20,302 nt of DNA from Acidobacteriota bacterium (GCA_003131985.1 PKWH01000125.1:19297-39598), one strand, 5' to 3'; counted from the first letter of the stretch, positions 1 through 8,251 are shown. Numbers and translations: made by a program. Notes: a model not told the origin generated them from the letters alone.

Positions 1-26
1 TATGGCGGAAGCGAGTGGGAGTCGAA
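1..26. repeat. attL: partial copy of the selC 3' end
   Basis: This stretch is identical to 16009-16034. It carries the CCA end, the 3' acceptor strand and half of the T arm of the selC tRNA (read on minus), then diverges at base 27. It is the displaced target fragment left when an element integrates into a tRNA 3' end. The left limit is cut by the window edge. Confidence 0.88.
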
Positions 27-30
27 ATTA

Positions 31-50
31 CTTGGAGCTGATTCTCCAAG
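31..50. repeat. Perfect stem-loop beside attL
   Basis: CTTGGAG (31-37) and CTCCAAG (44-50) form a perfect 7-bp stem with a 6-nt loop, starting 4 bases inside the att repeat. No T-run follows on either strand, so it is not a standard terminator. It may be an accessory protein site or a cruciform near the crossover region. Confidence 0.5.
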
Positions 51-107
51 TACTTACGAGGAAGGCCTTGGACGGAATTGGAAGGACTTGGCATCCCTCG
101 GGACGGC

Positions 108-130
108 TAATGCCGCCTTTTTGCCGCCTC
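108..130. repeat. Left copy of the island arm repeat
   Basis: The core TGCCGCC-T5-GCCGCCTC matches the arm repeats at 15955-15976 (one T fewer) and, less well, 15750-15771. It lies about 80 bp inside attL and just past the integrase stop codon. Its position at both ends of the island suggests an integrase or excisionase arm-binding site. Confidence 0.55.
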
Positions 131-136
131 GTTTTT

Positions 137-1054
137 TCATCCCACTTTTCTTTTTGGAAGAACCATTTCGACGACTCGACTGTTGGCCTCCCGCATCGCA
201 TCGGGCACCACCTGTGTGTAGATGTTCATCGTTGTGCGAATGTCCGAATGGCGCAGAAGTTCCTGCTGAACCTTCAAGTCCACGTGCAACGAATGCAACA
301 ACGTGGAGTACGAGTGACGAAAACTGTGCCAGCCGATGGGACCAAGTCCGGCACGGATTCCGGCGGGAAGCAAGTGGTCGCGCTGAATCGTCCACGGCCA
401 TCGTGGACGACCTGTCCCGTAGGGACTCGGGAATAACCAATCGTAATTCCCTGCTCCCGGAGCCGTTTCGGCTTTGTACTCAAGCAGTAAAGCCGCCAAG
501 TTCTGATGCACCGGCAGCCTTCTGTTTGAGTTCGTGGTCTTCACTTCATCCACGCGACCGCTGACCACTCCCCGTTGAATATGGACTTCAAGAACTTCCC
601 AATCGAAGTCGTCCCACTGCAGGCCCACAAGTTCGCTTGCCCTGAGTCCGAGGCAGGCCGCCACGATGCACATCGTTCGGATTGGTTCTTGGAGTTGGTC
701 CAGGAGCGCCCGGAATTCTTTAACGGACAGAATCCTGGGCTGTCTGAGACGTTTTGAAGAACCTTCCACACGGACGAGACCCATGGGATTCATCTTGTCG
801 ATATCGATGAGTTCCCATTTCATCGCCCAGTTGAACAGAATGTGCATGATGCTGCGCACGTGCCCCTTGCTCTTCGGTGCAAGATTGAGGTTCATGAGCC
901 ATTCTTCTACAAGCAGAGCTTTCACTTTTCTTATCGGAATGCCTCCCCACTTCGGCTTCACATGGGGAGTGATCCACGAACGATACTTGCTCGCGGTGGA
1001 ATGGCGCTTCGGCAGTTTTTCGCGCACGTAACGGTCTACTAACGCTCCAAACAA
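137..1054 (-). CDS. Tyrosine-type site-specific integrase, catalytic part (frameshifted from its N-terminus)
   Basis: This is the catalytic portion of a phage/ICE-type tyrosine recombinase that would insert and excise the island at selC. Residues about 1-95 resemble the SAM-like core-binding domain and 105-300 the catalytic domain. All catalytic positions are present: R138 (in LGLRASE), K172, H243 and R246 (HSFRH), H269 (LLRHSD) and the nucleophile Y279 (NIYTQ). The nominal start is a TTG with no credible ribosome site, and the frame stays open upstream of it. The natural start belongs to the N-terminal piece at 1062-1283, which runs in another frame; removing one A from the A5 run near 1070-1075 would fuse the two into a protein of about 380 residues. 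Either this is a pseudogene, the base is a sequencing error, or a +1 shift occurs. The family call is secure; activity is not. Confidence 0.9.
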   Translation of the reverse strand: MFGALVDRYVREKLPKRHSTASKYRSWITPHVKPKWGGIPIRKVKALLVEEWLMNLNLAPKSKGHVRSIMHILFNWAMKWELIDIDKMNPMGLVRVEGSSKRLRQPRILSVKEFRALLDQLQEPIRTMCIVAACLGLRASELVGLQWDDFDWEVLEVHIQRGVVSGRVDEVKTTNSNRRLPVHQNLAALLLEYKAETAPGAGNYDWLFPSPYGTGRPRWPWTIQRDHLLPAGIRAGLGPIGWHSFRHSYSTLLHSLHVDLKVQQELLRHSDIRTTMNIYTQVVPDAMREANSRVVEMVLPKRKVG

Positions 1055-1061
1055 TACATTC

Positions 1062-1283
1062 TCATTTTGTTTTTCGGCGTTCCACCGCTAGGCGGTACGA
1101 TTCAGCCTCTCGCCATGCTTTGGCTTCTGTGGGATATTGCTCGACGGTTCCGACGATCACTGTTTCTCTCTTGCGCCGTCCATCCGGGCCGGTAGTGTTT
1201 CGTTCCCAAACCCAGACATCAGGCTTCCTCTTCCGAGATTTTCGACGTAAATAGCCGAACTGATATCGCGCTCGCTTGAACAT
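1062..1283 (-). CDS. Integrase N-terminal arm-binding fragment (5' piece of the frameshifted int)
   Basis: This 73-residue piece is rich in Arg and Lys, with a GYLRRKSRKRKPDVWVWERN start followed by a beta-strand-like segment and a helix (EAKAWREAESYRLAVERR). That matches the N-terminal arm-DNA-binding module of many tRNA-targeting integrases, not a free-standing gene. It has the best ribosome site of the region (AGGAGG six bases before ATG on minus), so translation of int starts here. It ends in a TGA eight bases before the nominal TTG of the catalytic part. Deleting one A in the A5 run (frame CGC CGA AAA | CAA AAT GAG) joins them smoothly. The excisionase-like gene ends 22 bp upstream, on the same strand. 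Confidence 0.75.
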   Translation of the reverse strand: MFKRARYQFGYLRRKSRKRKPDVWVWERNTTGPDGRRKRETVIVGTVEQYPTEAKAWREAESYRLAVERRKTK

Positions 1284-1305
1284 AATGACTCCTCCTTAGT
1301 CTGTT

Positions 1306-1767
1306 CTAGCGGCACGAGTGACGCGTCGAATGTAACTCTGTTCGCATCCAGCAGTCCAGCTCTGATGCATAGAAGAACCAGCGACCAAACCGAAAATGAC
1401 CTGGAAGTTCGCGAGTCCGTGCCATGCGCTTGATTGTCTTCGGATGAACACGCACGAGCTCGGCTGCTTCTTCACAGGTCAGCGGACGTTCGATCTCAGA
1501 TTGTGCTCCTCGCCCGATCAGGTCAGTAACAAGATTAGCGGCACCAGCTGTCTCCCCTCCTGTGGCCCAGTTTTCCGGTTCGGCATTGGATGGATTCAAC
1601 GTGTCCATTGGAGGACACGTCCGCAAAGATGATTGCTCATCTTCAATGACTTTCGCTGGCAACCTTTCGGAGTCCAAGGGCGACGATTTCAATGTAAGGC
1701 GCGAGGCATGCGGTCGTGACGACGCTGTATTCCCGCGCACAGCGAGTTGGGTTGGATGGGGTTTCAT
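1306..1767 (-). CDS. Helix-turn-helix DNA-binding protein, excisionase-like
   Basis: Residues about 95-141 form a MerR/excisionase-type (HTH_17) winged helix: LTCEEAAELVRVHPKTIKRM, then a wing with FRFGRWFFYASELDCWM. Such proteins beside an integrase usually act as recombination directionality factors or as regulators of int. The first 90 residues are low-complexity and polar and look unstructured. A TAA codon lies two codons before the ATG at 1767, so the frame cannot extend upstream. An internal ATG at residue 54 is an alternative start; neither has a strong ribosome site. The gene is followed after 22 bp by int on the same strand, so the two are probably co-transcribed. Confidence 0.72.
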   Translation of the reverse strand: MKPHPTQLAVRGNTASSRPHASRLTLKSSPLDSERLPAKVIEDEQSSLRTCPPMDTLNPSNAEPENWATGGETAGAANLVTDLIGRGAQSEIERPLTCEEAAELVRVHPKTIKRMARTRELPGHFRFGRWFFYASELDCWMRTELHSTRHSCR

Positions 1768-2053
1768 GTGTTACTCAGTCTTCGAAAGGACGCCTCCTGC
1801 GATCTGCTGACCGTGGCCATTGCTGGCTTGGTGGTTGAACCAGCATTTGTACGAACGCTGCGCCGCGAAGGTTGGCCTTCTCTCTTATCGAGCGCCGCCC
1901 GTCGAATTAGCCCATACCTCGGATCTGCGTCCTCGGGGAAATCGCTAAGGAGTGCAATTATCTATAACACCTTGACAATTGTTGAATAGTGGACTATCTG
2001 TTGAGCCGTTTACGCATCTTTACACATGTCGAGCTCGTAAATGGAGGTGGCCT
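1768..2053. other. Intergenic region between the integration module and the cargo
   Basis: This is the divergent region between the minus-strand xis-like gene and the plus-strand lipase gene. I see no convincing gene in it. It should hold promoters for both directions; the only sequence I can point to is the candidate at 1973-2000. Confidence 0.4.
1973..2000 (+). promoter_or_regulatory. Candidate sigma-70 promoter for the lipase/lipoprotein pair
   Basis: A perfect -35 box TTGACA (1973-1978) is followed after 16 bp by a weak -10, TATCTG (1995-2000). This would give a leader of about 45-50 nt before the ATG at 2054, which has a GGAGG ribosome site at 2043-2047. The -10 is poor, so the call rests mainly on the -35 box and position. 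Confidence 0.33.
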
Positions 2054-4909
2054 ATGCCCGCCTGTCGCTTACCCCAGTTCTTTTTCAGGTTTATGCTGGT
2101 GGTTGTTTTCGGGTTGCTTCTCCCACTTCGGAGCTACTGCCAGAGCGGACTTTCGCAGAACTCCGGAATAAACGCGAGTGATACTTGGGTCGCGTTCGAC
2201 CTGTCGTTGCAGACGCAGGCGGCAGTTACGGGCTCTGTGGCGTTCTACAATCCCCAGACGAAAACCACAGGAACGAACTACACGCTTGCGTCCACACCGC
2301 GGACGTACCACATGGAACTTGGGTACGACGCGAACGGGCTGATTGTGATGAACGTTTTCCCGACGGGCGCGACCGCCAATCCAATATCGAGCGACGCCAG
2401 CTCCATCGGGATGATTCGGTTTGCGAGCGGGAACATTACGGTGTTTGACCAAAATGGCCAGCCAATTCCTTTGATCTTGCCGTCGTCAACCATCGCGGCG
2501 TTCAACCCGCTGAGCCTGCTGGGGAGCAACCCGGCACCATCACTGCTTACCTCGCTGGTGGTGCCGAATATCCAAGCGCAAGCACAAACGGCCAAGGCCG
2601 CGCTAAGCTTTTCAGCCGACGACTCACAGGCGTTCCTGACGGGGAGTGTGCAGACGACGACCACGAGCAATTCGACGTGGACGTACGTGAAGACGGGCAC
2701 GACGTGGACGGCGCAGCAGGCGGTTTTCCAAATGAGTTTGCCTTCCAAGGCGGTGACGCGGACGCTGCAATTCTCGAACGTGAGTTCGTTTGACAATGCG
2801 ACGAACGACGCCGCGCGGATCGCAAAGGGCGATACCACAGTGCCAAAGCCACCGACGACGACAACGCCGGCGGTGCTGACGGGCACTACTACGTCGAGCT
2901 GCCCGCCGGCTACGGCCTCGCTGGGGGGAACACAGAACATCGTGTTTGTTCACGGATTTTTCAGCAGCGGCTGCACGTGGCATCGGATGGTGCCGTGGCT
3001 GAACCAGGATTTCCGGTTCGGGACAGAGCTGGTGCCGAGTCTCTCTTCCCTCTCGGCGCTCGCGAGCCAAGGGGTGGCTCTGGAGGGAGATATTAACGCG
3101 GGAGGGGGAAGCGGATACGTGCTGCTGGGGCACAGCCAGGGCGGGCTGATTTCGAGGTACGCGGCACAGCAGTATCAGGCGGCGAACCCAAGCCAAGCTA
3201 CGGTGAAAGGAGTTCTGACGCTGGATACGCCGCACATGGGCGCGCCGCTGGCAGCATTGCCCGAGGGGTTCGTAAGCGCGGTGATCGAAGGAGATGCAAC
3301 GCTACTATTTGACGCGTTCGGCTGCGGAAGTCCTGAAGACGATTTTATCTGCTTCGTGGCGGCGCTCTACTTTTCGTCGGCAGGCGACGTGGCGCAAATA
3401 GGCGCATTGACCGACCTTGTTCCCGGGAGCCCGTTCCTGAATGCGCTGAACAGCCAGACGGAAAACTTCAAGCGTGCGGCGGTGATCGGGAATACCCCGC
3501 GGCGATGGATCGAGATGCGAGTGGCGGACGAATTAATCCCGCCATTCAACGGCTGCAATCCGGAAGATTCATGCGGAGAGCGAGCTATTGCCCTGGACAC
3601 GGAGATTTTTTACGACATCGTGACAACGGCGTTTATAATTTCGGAGATCGACTGCCTGTTCTTCTGCGATTACGACGCATGTTCGCTGGCCGATGATTTC
3701 CTGGAGTTATTGCTTGTGATGGACGTGGTTGACCTGGACTACAATTTCATCAGCGCGCCGGACTTTACAAACGGAGAGGACGGATTCGTGCCGAGCCCGA
3801 GCCAAAATTATCCGTCGCCACTCGCCACACAGTTTTCGATCTCCGGCGCGGATTCGCACTCGGGAGCGGTGAAGAGTGACCTGTCGCGAAATGCGCTGGA
3901 GCAGGCGTTGTCGCAAGTATTCCAAGTGCCGACACAGGGGAGTTGCGCGTTTTCGGTTGCGCCAACGGTGTTTGCGACGTCGTCTTCGGCGGCGACGAGC
4001 TCATTCACAGTGAACACGGGCGCGGGATGCCAGTGGTCCGCGGTTAGCCAGAATCCCTGGGTGAGCATCACAGGGGGCTCGAGCGGCACGTCGAGTGGGA
4101 CCGTGTCGTTCTCGGTATTGGCCAATCCGGTTACGGTGCCACGCGTCACGACAATCGTGGTGGGAAACAGCAGCGCGAGAACAAGTTTTCTCGTTCAGCA
4201 GTCCGCCCTGTGCACGTACGCTCTGTCGGTTGCGGACGTGGCCTTGCCGTCCGGAGGTGGAAGCGATACAGTGAACGTGACGACTGAGGCGGGATGTCCG
4301 TGGATGGCTGTGCCGAACGCAAGCTGGCTTACGATTACGGCAGGTGCAGGGGGCACGGGATCAGGCTCGTTCACACTGACAGCTTCGCCCAATGCGGGAG
4401 ATACGGACCTCTTGGGCACAATTACGGTGATGACTCAGACGCTGTCCGTTATTCTCGGCAACCCGGTGGGGACTCCCGGCATAGGCTCCGTCACGATCAC
4501 TGGGTCGTCGCGAAGCGTAGTGATTAATCCTTGCCTCAAGGAGACGATCACTCAATCTGAACCTGAACCTGAACCACTTCCCTCCCCCCCGAACTGCCCT
4601 ATCACCATACCCGAAACGGGCACTGTCTCCGTGACAGTGGGAGGCCAAAGTTTTACCGCCAGCTATGCGACCTCGACTGCAGCGCAGATTGCCACAAGTC
4701 TGGCCAACGCCATGAATTATGCGGATTCGCCCGTGAGCGCGGTGGTTACCGGAACCTCCGGCACGACAATCACAATCACCTCTTCTGTCAAAGGATCGCG
4801 AACAAATTACACTCTCTCAACATCCTATACCTATAACACCATTTACTTCTCGTCTCCGGCGTTTGTCGCCAGTGCGTCCGGAGCAATGCTTACCGGAGGA
4901 ACGGACTGA
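2054..4909 (+). CDS. Secreted lipase/esterase (alpha/beta hydrolase) with two BACON domains
   Basis: Probably hydrolyses ester substrates outside the cytoplasm. The start at 2054 is chosen because GGAGG lies six bases upstream and because it opens a typical signal peptide (MPACRLPQFFFRFMLVVVFG, with likely cleavage near the YCQSG segment). An upstream start at 1979 would add 25 residues in front of the signal. The 951-residue protein has a Ser/Thr-rich region, then a lipase core: oxyanion segment IVFVHGFFSS (about 296-305), nucleophile elbow GHSQGG (Ser about 361) and LTLDTPHMGAP; Asp about 576 (EDGFVPS) and His about 602 (ADSHSG) are likely triad partners. Two Trp/Cys-containing BACON beta-sandwich domains follow (about 631-717 and 720-801), a linker with SEPEPEPLP, and a C-terminal beta-rich domain (811-951). 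Many cysteines suit an oxidising compartment. The stop overlaps the next gene by one base. Substrate unknown. Confidence 0.82.
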   Translation: MPACRLPQFFFRFMLVVVFGLLLPLRSYCQSGLSQNSGINASDTWVAFDLSLQTQAAVTGSVAFYNPQTKTTGTNYTLASTPRTYHMELGYDANGLIVMNVFPTGATANPISSDASSIGMIRFASGNITVFDQNGQPIPLILPSSTIAAFNPLSLLGSNPAPSLLTSLVVPNIQAQAQTAKAALSFSADDSQAFLTGSVQTTTTSNSTWTYVKTGTTWTAQQAVFQMSLPSKAVTRTLQFSNVSSFDNATNDAARIAKGDTTVPKPPTTTTPAVLTGTTTSSCPPATASLGGTQNIVFVHGFFSSGCTWHRMVPWLNQDFRFGTELVPSLSSLSALASQGVALEGDINAGGGSGYVLLGHSQGGLISRYAAQQYQAANPSQATVKGVLTLDTPHMGAPLAALPEGFVSAVIEGDATLLFDAFGCGSPEDDFICFVAALYFSSAGDVAQIGALTDLVPGSPFLNALNSQTENFKRAAVIGNTPRRWIEMRVADELIPPFNGCNPEDSCGERAIALDTEIFYDIVTTAFIISEIDCLFFCDYDACSLADDFLELLLVMDVVDLDYNFISAPDFTNGEDGFVPSPSQNYPSPLATQFSISGADSHSGAVKSDLSRNALEQALSQVFQVPTQGSCAFSVAPTVFATSSSAATSSFTVNTGAGCQWSAVSQNPWVSITGGSSGTSSGTVSFSVLANPVTVPRVTTIVVGNSSARTSFLVQQSALCTYALSVADVALPSGGGSDTVNVTTEAGCPWMAVPNASWLTITAGAGGTGSGSFTLTASPNAGDTDLLGTITVMTQTLSVILGNPVGTPGIGSVTITGSSRSVVINPCLKETITQSEPEPEPLPSPPNCPITIPETGTVSVTVGGQSFTASYATSTAAQIATSLANAMNYADSPVSAVVTGTSGTTITITSSVKGSRTNYTLSTSYTYNTIYFSSPAFVASASGAMLTGGTD

Positions 4910-6726
4910 TGACGCGCACGGCCCGGGTCGGCTGCTGTCCTTGGAGCCGGGCCGTTCGTGCGATCATCGTTGGAGCGCTCGTTTCAATGGCCGCTTGCAA
5001 CGGGGGAGAGCAAGCGACTTCTTCTCCCCCTCCGCCTTCTTCCTCGATTATTCTCACTGAGGTTGCGGACTTTACTGCGTCAACTATCTATGCCATCGCC
5101 GGCGGGAGCAGCTTCACCCTCTTTGCCGACGGATCGGGATTCGCGCCCACCTCGGTTCTGCAATGGAACGGGACGGCTCTTCCTACGACGTTTGGCACCA
5201 ACCAGATTCTGATGGCTACCGTCTCCGGTTCGCTGATTGCCCTGCCAGGCACGGCGCAGATAACGGCCAGGGACGCGTCCTCAGGCGAGGTGTCGAACGC
5301 GCTCCCATTCGGGATTGCGTCCCCGGCAACAGCGACGGCTGGCGTTATTGCGCTGGTTAGCGTTGCCCCGGACGGTTCACCCGCGAACGGCGACAGCTTG
5401 ATCGGCGCTTCGATCAACTCTGCAGGGCGCTATCTGGCTTTCCAGTCCAATGCCACGAATCTGGCGCCTGGGCCAGCCAGTGGATTTGGGGAAATCTACG
5501 AGCGGGATACTTGCATCGGGGCGCCCCAGGGGTGCTCCGCGACGACTATTCGCATCACTGTGACTGCTGATGGCTCGCCGGTGAATGCGCACAGCCGTTT
5601 CTCGGCAATCAGCGCAGACGGCCGCTACGTTGCATTCGATTCACAGGCAACAAACATTCTCCCGGAGACTCAGACTTGCGGTGGACTCAGCAGTTGCGTC
5701 TTCTTGCGCGACACGTGTATTGGGTCGGTCGGTGCCTGTTCCGCGAGCACGACATTGATCTCCGTCGCGCAAGACGGGTCGGCGGCTCCCGGGGGTGTCC
5801 CGGCCATCAGCGCGAACTCGCAATTCGTGGCCTTTGATTCCAATGCGCCGAATATTGTGAGCGGTGATACCAGCACCCTCGGAGACGTTTTCATCCGGAA
5901 TACTTGCGACGCCTTACCCGGAGGTTGCACGCCTGGCAATATTCTGGTGTCCGTATCGTCTGCGGGTACAATGGGAAACGGTGCTTCGAACTTTCCTCCG
6001 GCAACAGACCCGCAGTCGAGGTTTGTCGCGTTTCAGTCGAATGCTACGAATCTGGTTTCCAACGACACGCTGGCGCCGGGTATTTTTCTTCGGGACACTT
6101 GCCTTGGCGCGCCCGCCCCGTGCACTCCCAACACCGCTCGAGTGGATGTCACCACGAATGGAGTGCAGGCGAACAACGGTGCCTTCCCGGCAACTCCATC
6201 GGTCAGCGACAACGGCCGGCTAGTGGCCTTCGCATCGCAAGCCACAAACTTGGTCTCAACAGATGTGGGGGGTGAGGGAAACGTCTATGTCCGCGATACG
6301 TGCGCAGGGGCGCCAGCGAGCTGCACGCCCGCCACCAGCATCTCCTCGCTCGCCAATGACGGCTCGATGGCCAATTGTCCCAGCCCCAGCCAGGGGCTCT
6401 CCCTCACTCCCGACGGACGCTTCGTGGCGTTTGATTCCATTGCCACAAACCTGGTACCCGGCGATACGTTCCCAGCTTGCGGCTTCGAAGACGTCTTCAT
6501 TCGAGATACCTGCTTTGGTGCGCCGAGCGGCTGCGTTCCCAGCACGGTCCGGGTGTCTGTCGTCAATTCTCCGTTTCCCCAAACGCCAGGGAACAGTATC
6601 AGTGGCCAGCCGGCGATCAGCGCCGACGGACACTACGTGGTTTTTCTCTCCGCTGCGACAAACTTGGTTCCGGGAGTGACCGGCAACGGCCACTCGATGG
6701 TGTATCTTGCCAAAACGGGATTCTAG
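4909..6726 (+). CDS. Secreted PD40 beta-propeller lipoprotein with an IPT-like domain
   Basis: A 605-residue probable lipoprotein: the N-terminus has a hydrophobic segment ending in LVSMAAC (Cys30 is the likely lipidated residue). A Pro/Ser linker and a TIG/IPT-like domain (about 50-135) follow. The rest holds seven copies of a PD40/TolB-type motif, for example ADGRYVAFDSQATNI and PDGRFVAFDSIATNL, which predicts a seven-bladed propeller. Most blades also carry a C-x6-C unit (RDTCIGAPQGC, RDTCLGAPAPC and others), probably one disulfide per blade. The ATG overlaps the TGA of the lipase gene (TGATG) and has GGAGG eight bases upstream, inside the lipase gene, so the two are translationally coupled. 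No catalytic motif is visible; a binding or scaffold role at the envelope, perhaps for the lipase, is inference. Confidence 0.8.
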   Translation: MTRTARVGCCPWSRAVRAIIVGALVSMAACNGGEQATSSPPPPSSSIILTEVADFTASTIYAIAGGSSFTLFADGSGFAPTSVLQWNGTALPTTFGTNQILMATVSGSLIALPGTAQITARDASSGEVSNALPFGIASPATATAGVIALVSVAPDGSPANGDSLIGASINSAGRYLAFQSNATNLAPGPASGFGEIYERDTCIGAPQGCSATTIRITVTADGSPVNAHSRFSAISADGRYVAFDSQATNILPETQTCGGLSSCVFLRDTCIGSVGACSASTTLISVAQDGSAAPGGVPAISANSQFVAFDSNAPNIVSGDTSTLGDVFIRNTCDALPGGCTPGNILVSVSSAGTMGNGASNFPPATDPQSRFVAFQSNATNLVSNDTLAPGIFLRDTCLGAPAPCTPNTARVDVTTNGVQANNGAFPATPSVSDNGRLVAFASQATNLVSTDVGGEGNVYVRDTCAGAPASCTPATSISSLANDGSMANCPSPSQGLSLTPDGRFVAFDSIATNLVPGDTFPACGFEDVFIRDTCFGAPSGCVPSTVRVSVVNSPFPQTPGNSISGQPAISADGHYVVFLSAATNLVPGVTGNGHSMVYLAKTGF

Positions 6727-7137
6727 GCTATCGATTTCATCCGTGGGGTGAACGAACTTCGGTGTGAACATTTTTACATCGCGCACTGGATTGCTCAGAA
6801 TGTAATCCCAGTTCACGGCTGTTCCCATGACTTTGCTCAGCAGATGACGCAGATGGTTTGTGGTTTCCCATGTGAACCCTTGCTTAAGCTTCTCCAGAAG
6901 ATACTGCTGGATTTCGACCCTGGAGATGTCACACAGGCGATGGTCACCAAACCGTGGAATCAAGTGCTTGCATAGCAGAAGTGAGTAAATCTCCTGCGTA
7001 GCAAACTTGAGTGTCGGCAGCACACCCGGCTCGAAATATATTTTGAGGTTGGCTCGTCCGGCGCTTCCCTTCACGGTGTATCTTTCCTCCTTCTTACAAG
7101 CTCGCTTCAGCGCGAAGGTGACGCGAGTCAATGCCAT
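6727..7137 (-). pseudogene. Truncated tyrosine integrase (N-terminal and core-binding part only)
   Basis: From ATG at 7137 the minus strand encodes a basic N-terminus, then an integrase core-binding (SAM-like) pattern: EIYSLLLCKHLIPRFGDHRL, ISRVEIQQYLLEKLKQG and LLSKVMGTAVNWDYILSNPV. Recognisable homology ends at about DEIDS, right at the stop codon of the lipoprotein gene. Beyond that the frame runs on as meaningless antisense of the propeller repeats, and the whole catalytic domain (Arg, His-x-x-Arg, Tyr) is missing. It differs in sequence from the integrase at 137-1283, so it is the relic of another element or of a rearrangement that joined the lipase/lipoprotein block to the rest of the cargo. 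Confidence 0.75.
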
Positions 7138-7151
7138 GGTGAAGTGCTGTG

Positions 7152-7167
7152 GTGAAGTCCACTTCAC
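7152..7167. promoter_or_regulatory. Operator-like palindrome, copy 1
   Basis: GTGAAGT-CC-ACTTCAC is an inverted repeat with 7-nt arms. It shares TGAAGT-N2-ACTTCA with the palindrome at 7211-7226, whose centre is 59 bp away. A further half-site (TGAAGTG) lies at 7140-7146. The cluster sits just upstream of the integrase remnant start, so it was probably the operator of its promoter. The binding protein is unknown. Confidence 0.5.
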
Positions 7168-7210
7168 TCCGCGAGCTGAAGCGAAAAACCCCTGCGCCTG
7201 AAGTCTGGTA

Positions 7211-7226
7211 CTGAAGTGCACTTCAG
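7211..7226. promoter_or_regulatory. Operator-like palindrome, copy 2 (perfect)
   Basis: CTGAAGTGCACTTCAG is a perfect 16-bp palindrome with the same TGAAGT-N2-ACTTCA core as 7152-7167. Two dimer sites within 75 bp are typical of a repressor-controlled promoter region. No regulator gene that would obviously bind it remains next to it. Confidence 0.52.
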
Positions 7227-7609
7227 TTAGTCTCTTACAACCCAGTCCTCAAAGTCGTTGACACGCACCGGGGGCGGAAATGGATCGAATGAGAACGTGA
7301 GGCTCAAACGGCCAGCTCCGTTGCGACACGATTTCCCTGTTACTTCAGGGCTTACCTAGCGAGCACACAAGCCAACTCAGCAACTGCAAATCGGGCACTT
7401 CTCTCCTGCCAACAACGTCACCTACGGTTAGCGAACGAGTGATCGACACCCGCCCATTTCAGTAATGAGAGTCGTGAATCTCGCATGGGCACATTTCACC
7501 AGGTTCAATGTTGGGGATCGTTTAAGCGAGGGCCTCAAAGATTGTGAGGGTACCCGTTCTGCCGCCGTCACGTGAAGACGCGGAAGATCCTGACTGGAAC
7601 AAGCAGTTC
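7227..7609. other. Non-coding stretch without recognisable features
   Basis: About 380 bases between the palindromes and the stop codon of the small secreted protein. I find no convincing gene, tRNA or terminator on either strand. It may be debris from the rearrangement that truncated the neighbouring integrase. Confidence 0.4.
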
Positions 7610-8251
7610 TTATTTTGCGGAGAAATCAAGGTTCTGCGGAGGCCCTGTGGCGATCTTCAGTTCTTGTTGCTGTCGGGTCTGTTCAGCACCGGTCAAGCGG
7701 CCTGACTTCACTCCTAACGCGCACTGAGGCTCGCAGCCATCTACCGTGCTGAATTGCACGTCTGCCAGCCATACGCTTCCTGTCGCTCCCTTGAATAACA
7801 GGCCAAAGCTGAGGCTAGAAACTCTCGATGGAACGGCAAACGTCAATTCAACTCTTTGCCACTCGCGCACTTGTCCGGCGTTCTTGATATGCTGTGAGTA
7901 GATATCGAGGTACGGAGTCTCATCATAGGTGGCGCTGGCTAGGGCCATTTGCCCCTTAAAACCTGCTGTTCTTACCTTGGCGGTAATTCTCACAGTTCGG
8001 CCCAGGTATGGGTCTGCTTTAACCGTCTGAAAAAATGAAACCCGCTCTGAGGTATCGCCGGAATTTAGTTTTAGGCGGACGCTCGGCTTTCCATCTGCCA
8101 GCACGGACCGGTCCAGGCTAGCTTGTACGGAATGATCGTCAGGATAGCTCTTCCAGGCTGGAATCGTCTCCCCAGCAACGAGCGGCGCAGTCAGAACTGC
8201 AACGGCGGCAAGCGCAGCAATCTGCGCCCGCATTGCGGGGGAATAGCGCAT
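7610..8251 (-). CDS. Small secreted protein, probable jelly-roll beta-sandwich; function unknown
   Basis: The true start is most likely the ATG at 8251 (or 8233): the frame stays open upstream, but that part is antisense to the reductase gene, while from here a clear signal peptide begins (MRAQIAALAAVAVLTAPLVA, cut near AGE). The mature part of about 185 residues has a pattern seen in carbohydrate-binding-like jelly rolls: KPSVRLKLNSGDTSERVSFF, GRTVRITAKVRTAGF, VREWQRVELTFAVPSRVSSL and GSVWLADVQFS. No catalytic residues are evident. Two cysteines near the C-terminus (DGCEPQC) could form a disulfide. It is divergent from the biosynthetic operon, with only 25 bp between the start codons, so the two may be co-regulated. 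I do not recognise a named family. Confidence 0.65.
   Translation of the reverse strand: MRYSPAMRAQIAALAAVAVLTAPLVAGETIPAWKSYPDDHSVQASLDRSVLADGKPSVRLKLNSGDTSERVSFFQTVKADPYLGRTVRITAKVRTAGFKGQMALASATYDETPYLDIYSQHIKNAGQVREWQRVELTFAVPSRVSSLSFGLLFKGATGSVWLADVQFSTVDGCEPQCALGVKSGRLTGAEQTRQQQELKIATGPPQNLDFSAK

Noticed and set aside
2624..3235. Minus-strand open frame of about 200 codons inside the lipase gene
   Set aside because: Arg/His/Pro-rich antisense composition, opposite a strand with a clear hydrolase motif order.
6256..6726. Continuation of the minus-strand integrase frame across the lipoprotein gene
   Set aside because: The integrase pattern stops at 6727. Beyond it the translation is the antisense of the PD40 repeats and shows no catalytic motifs.
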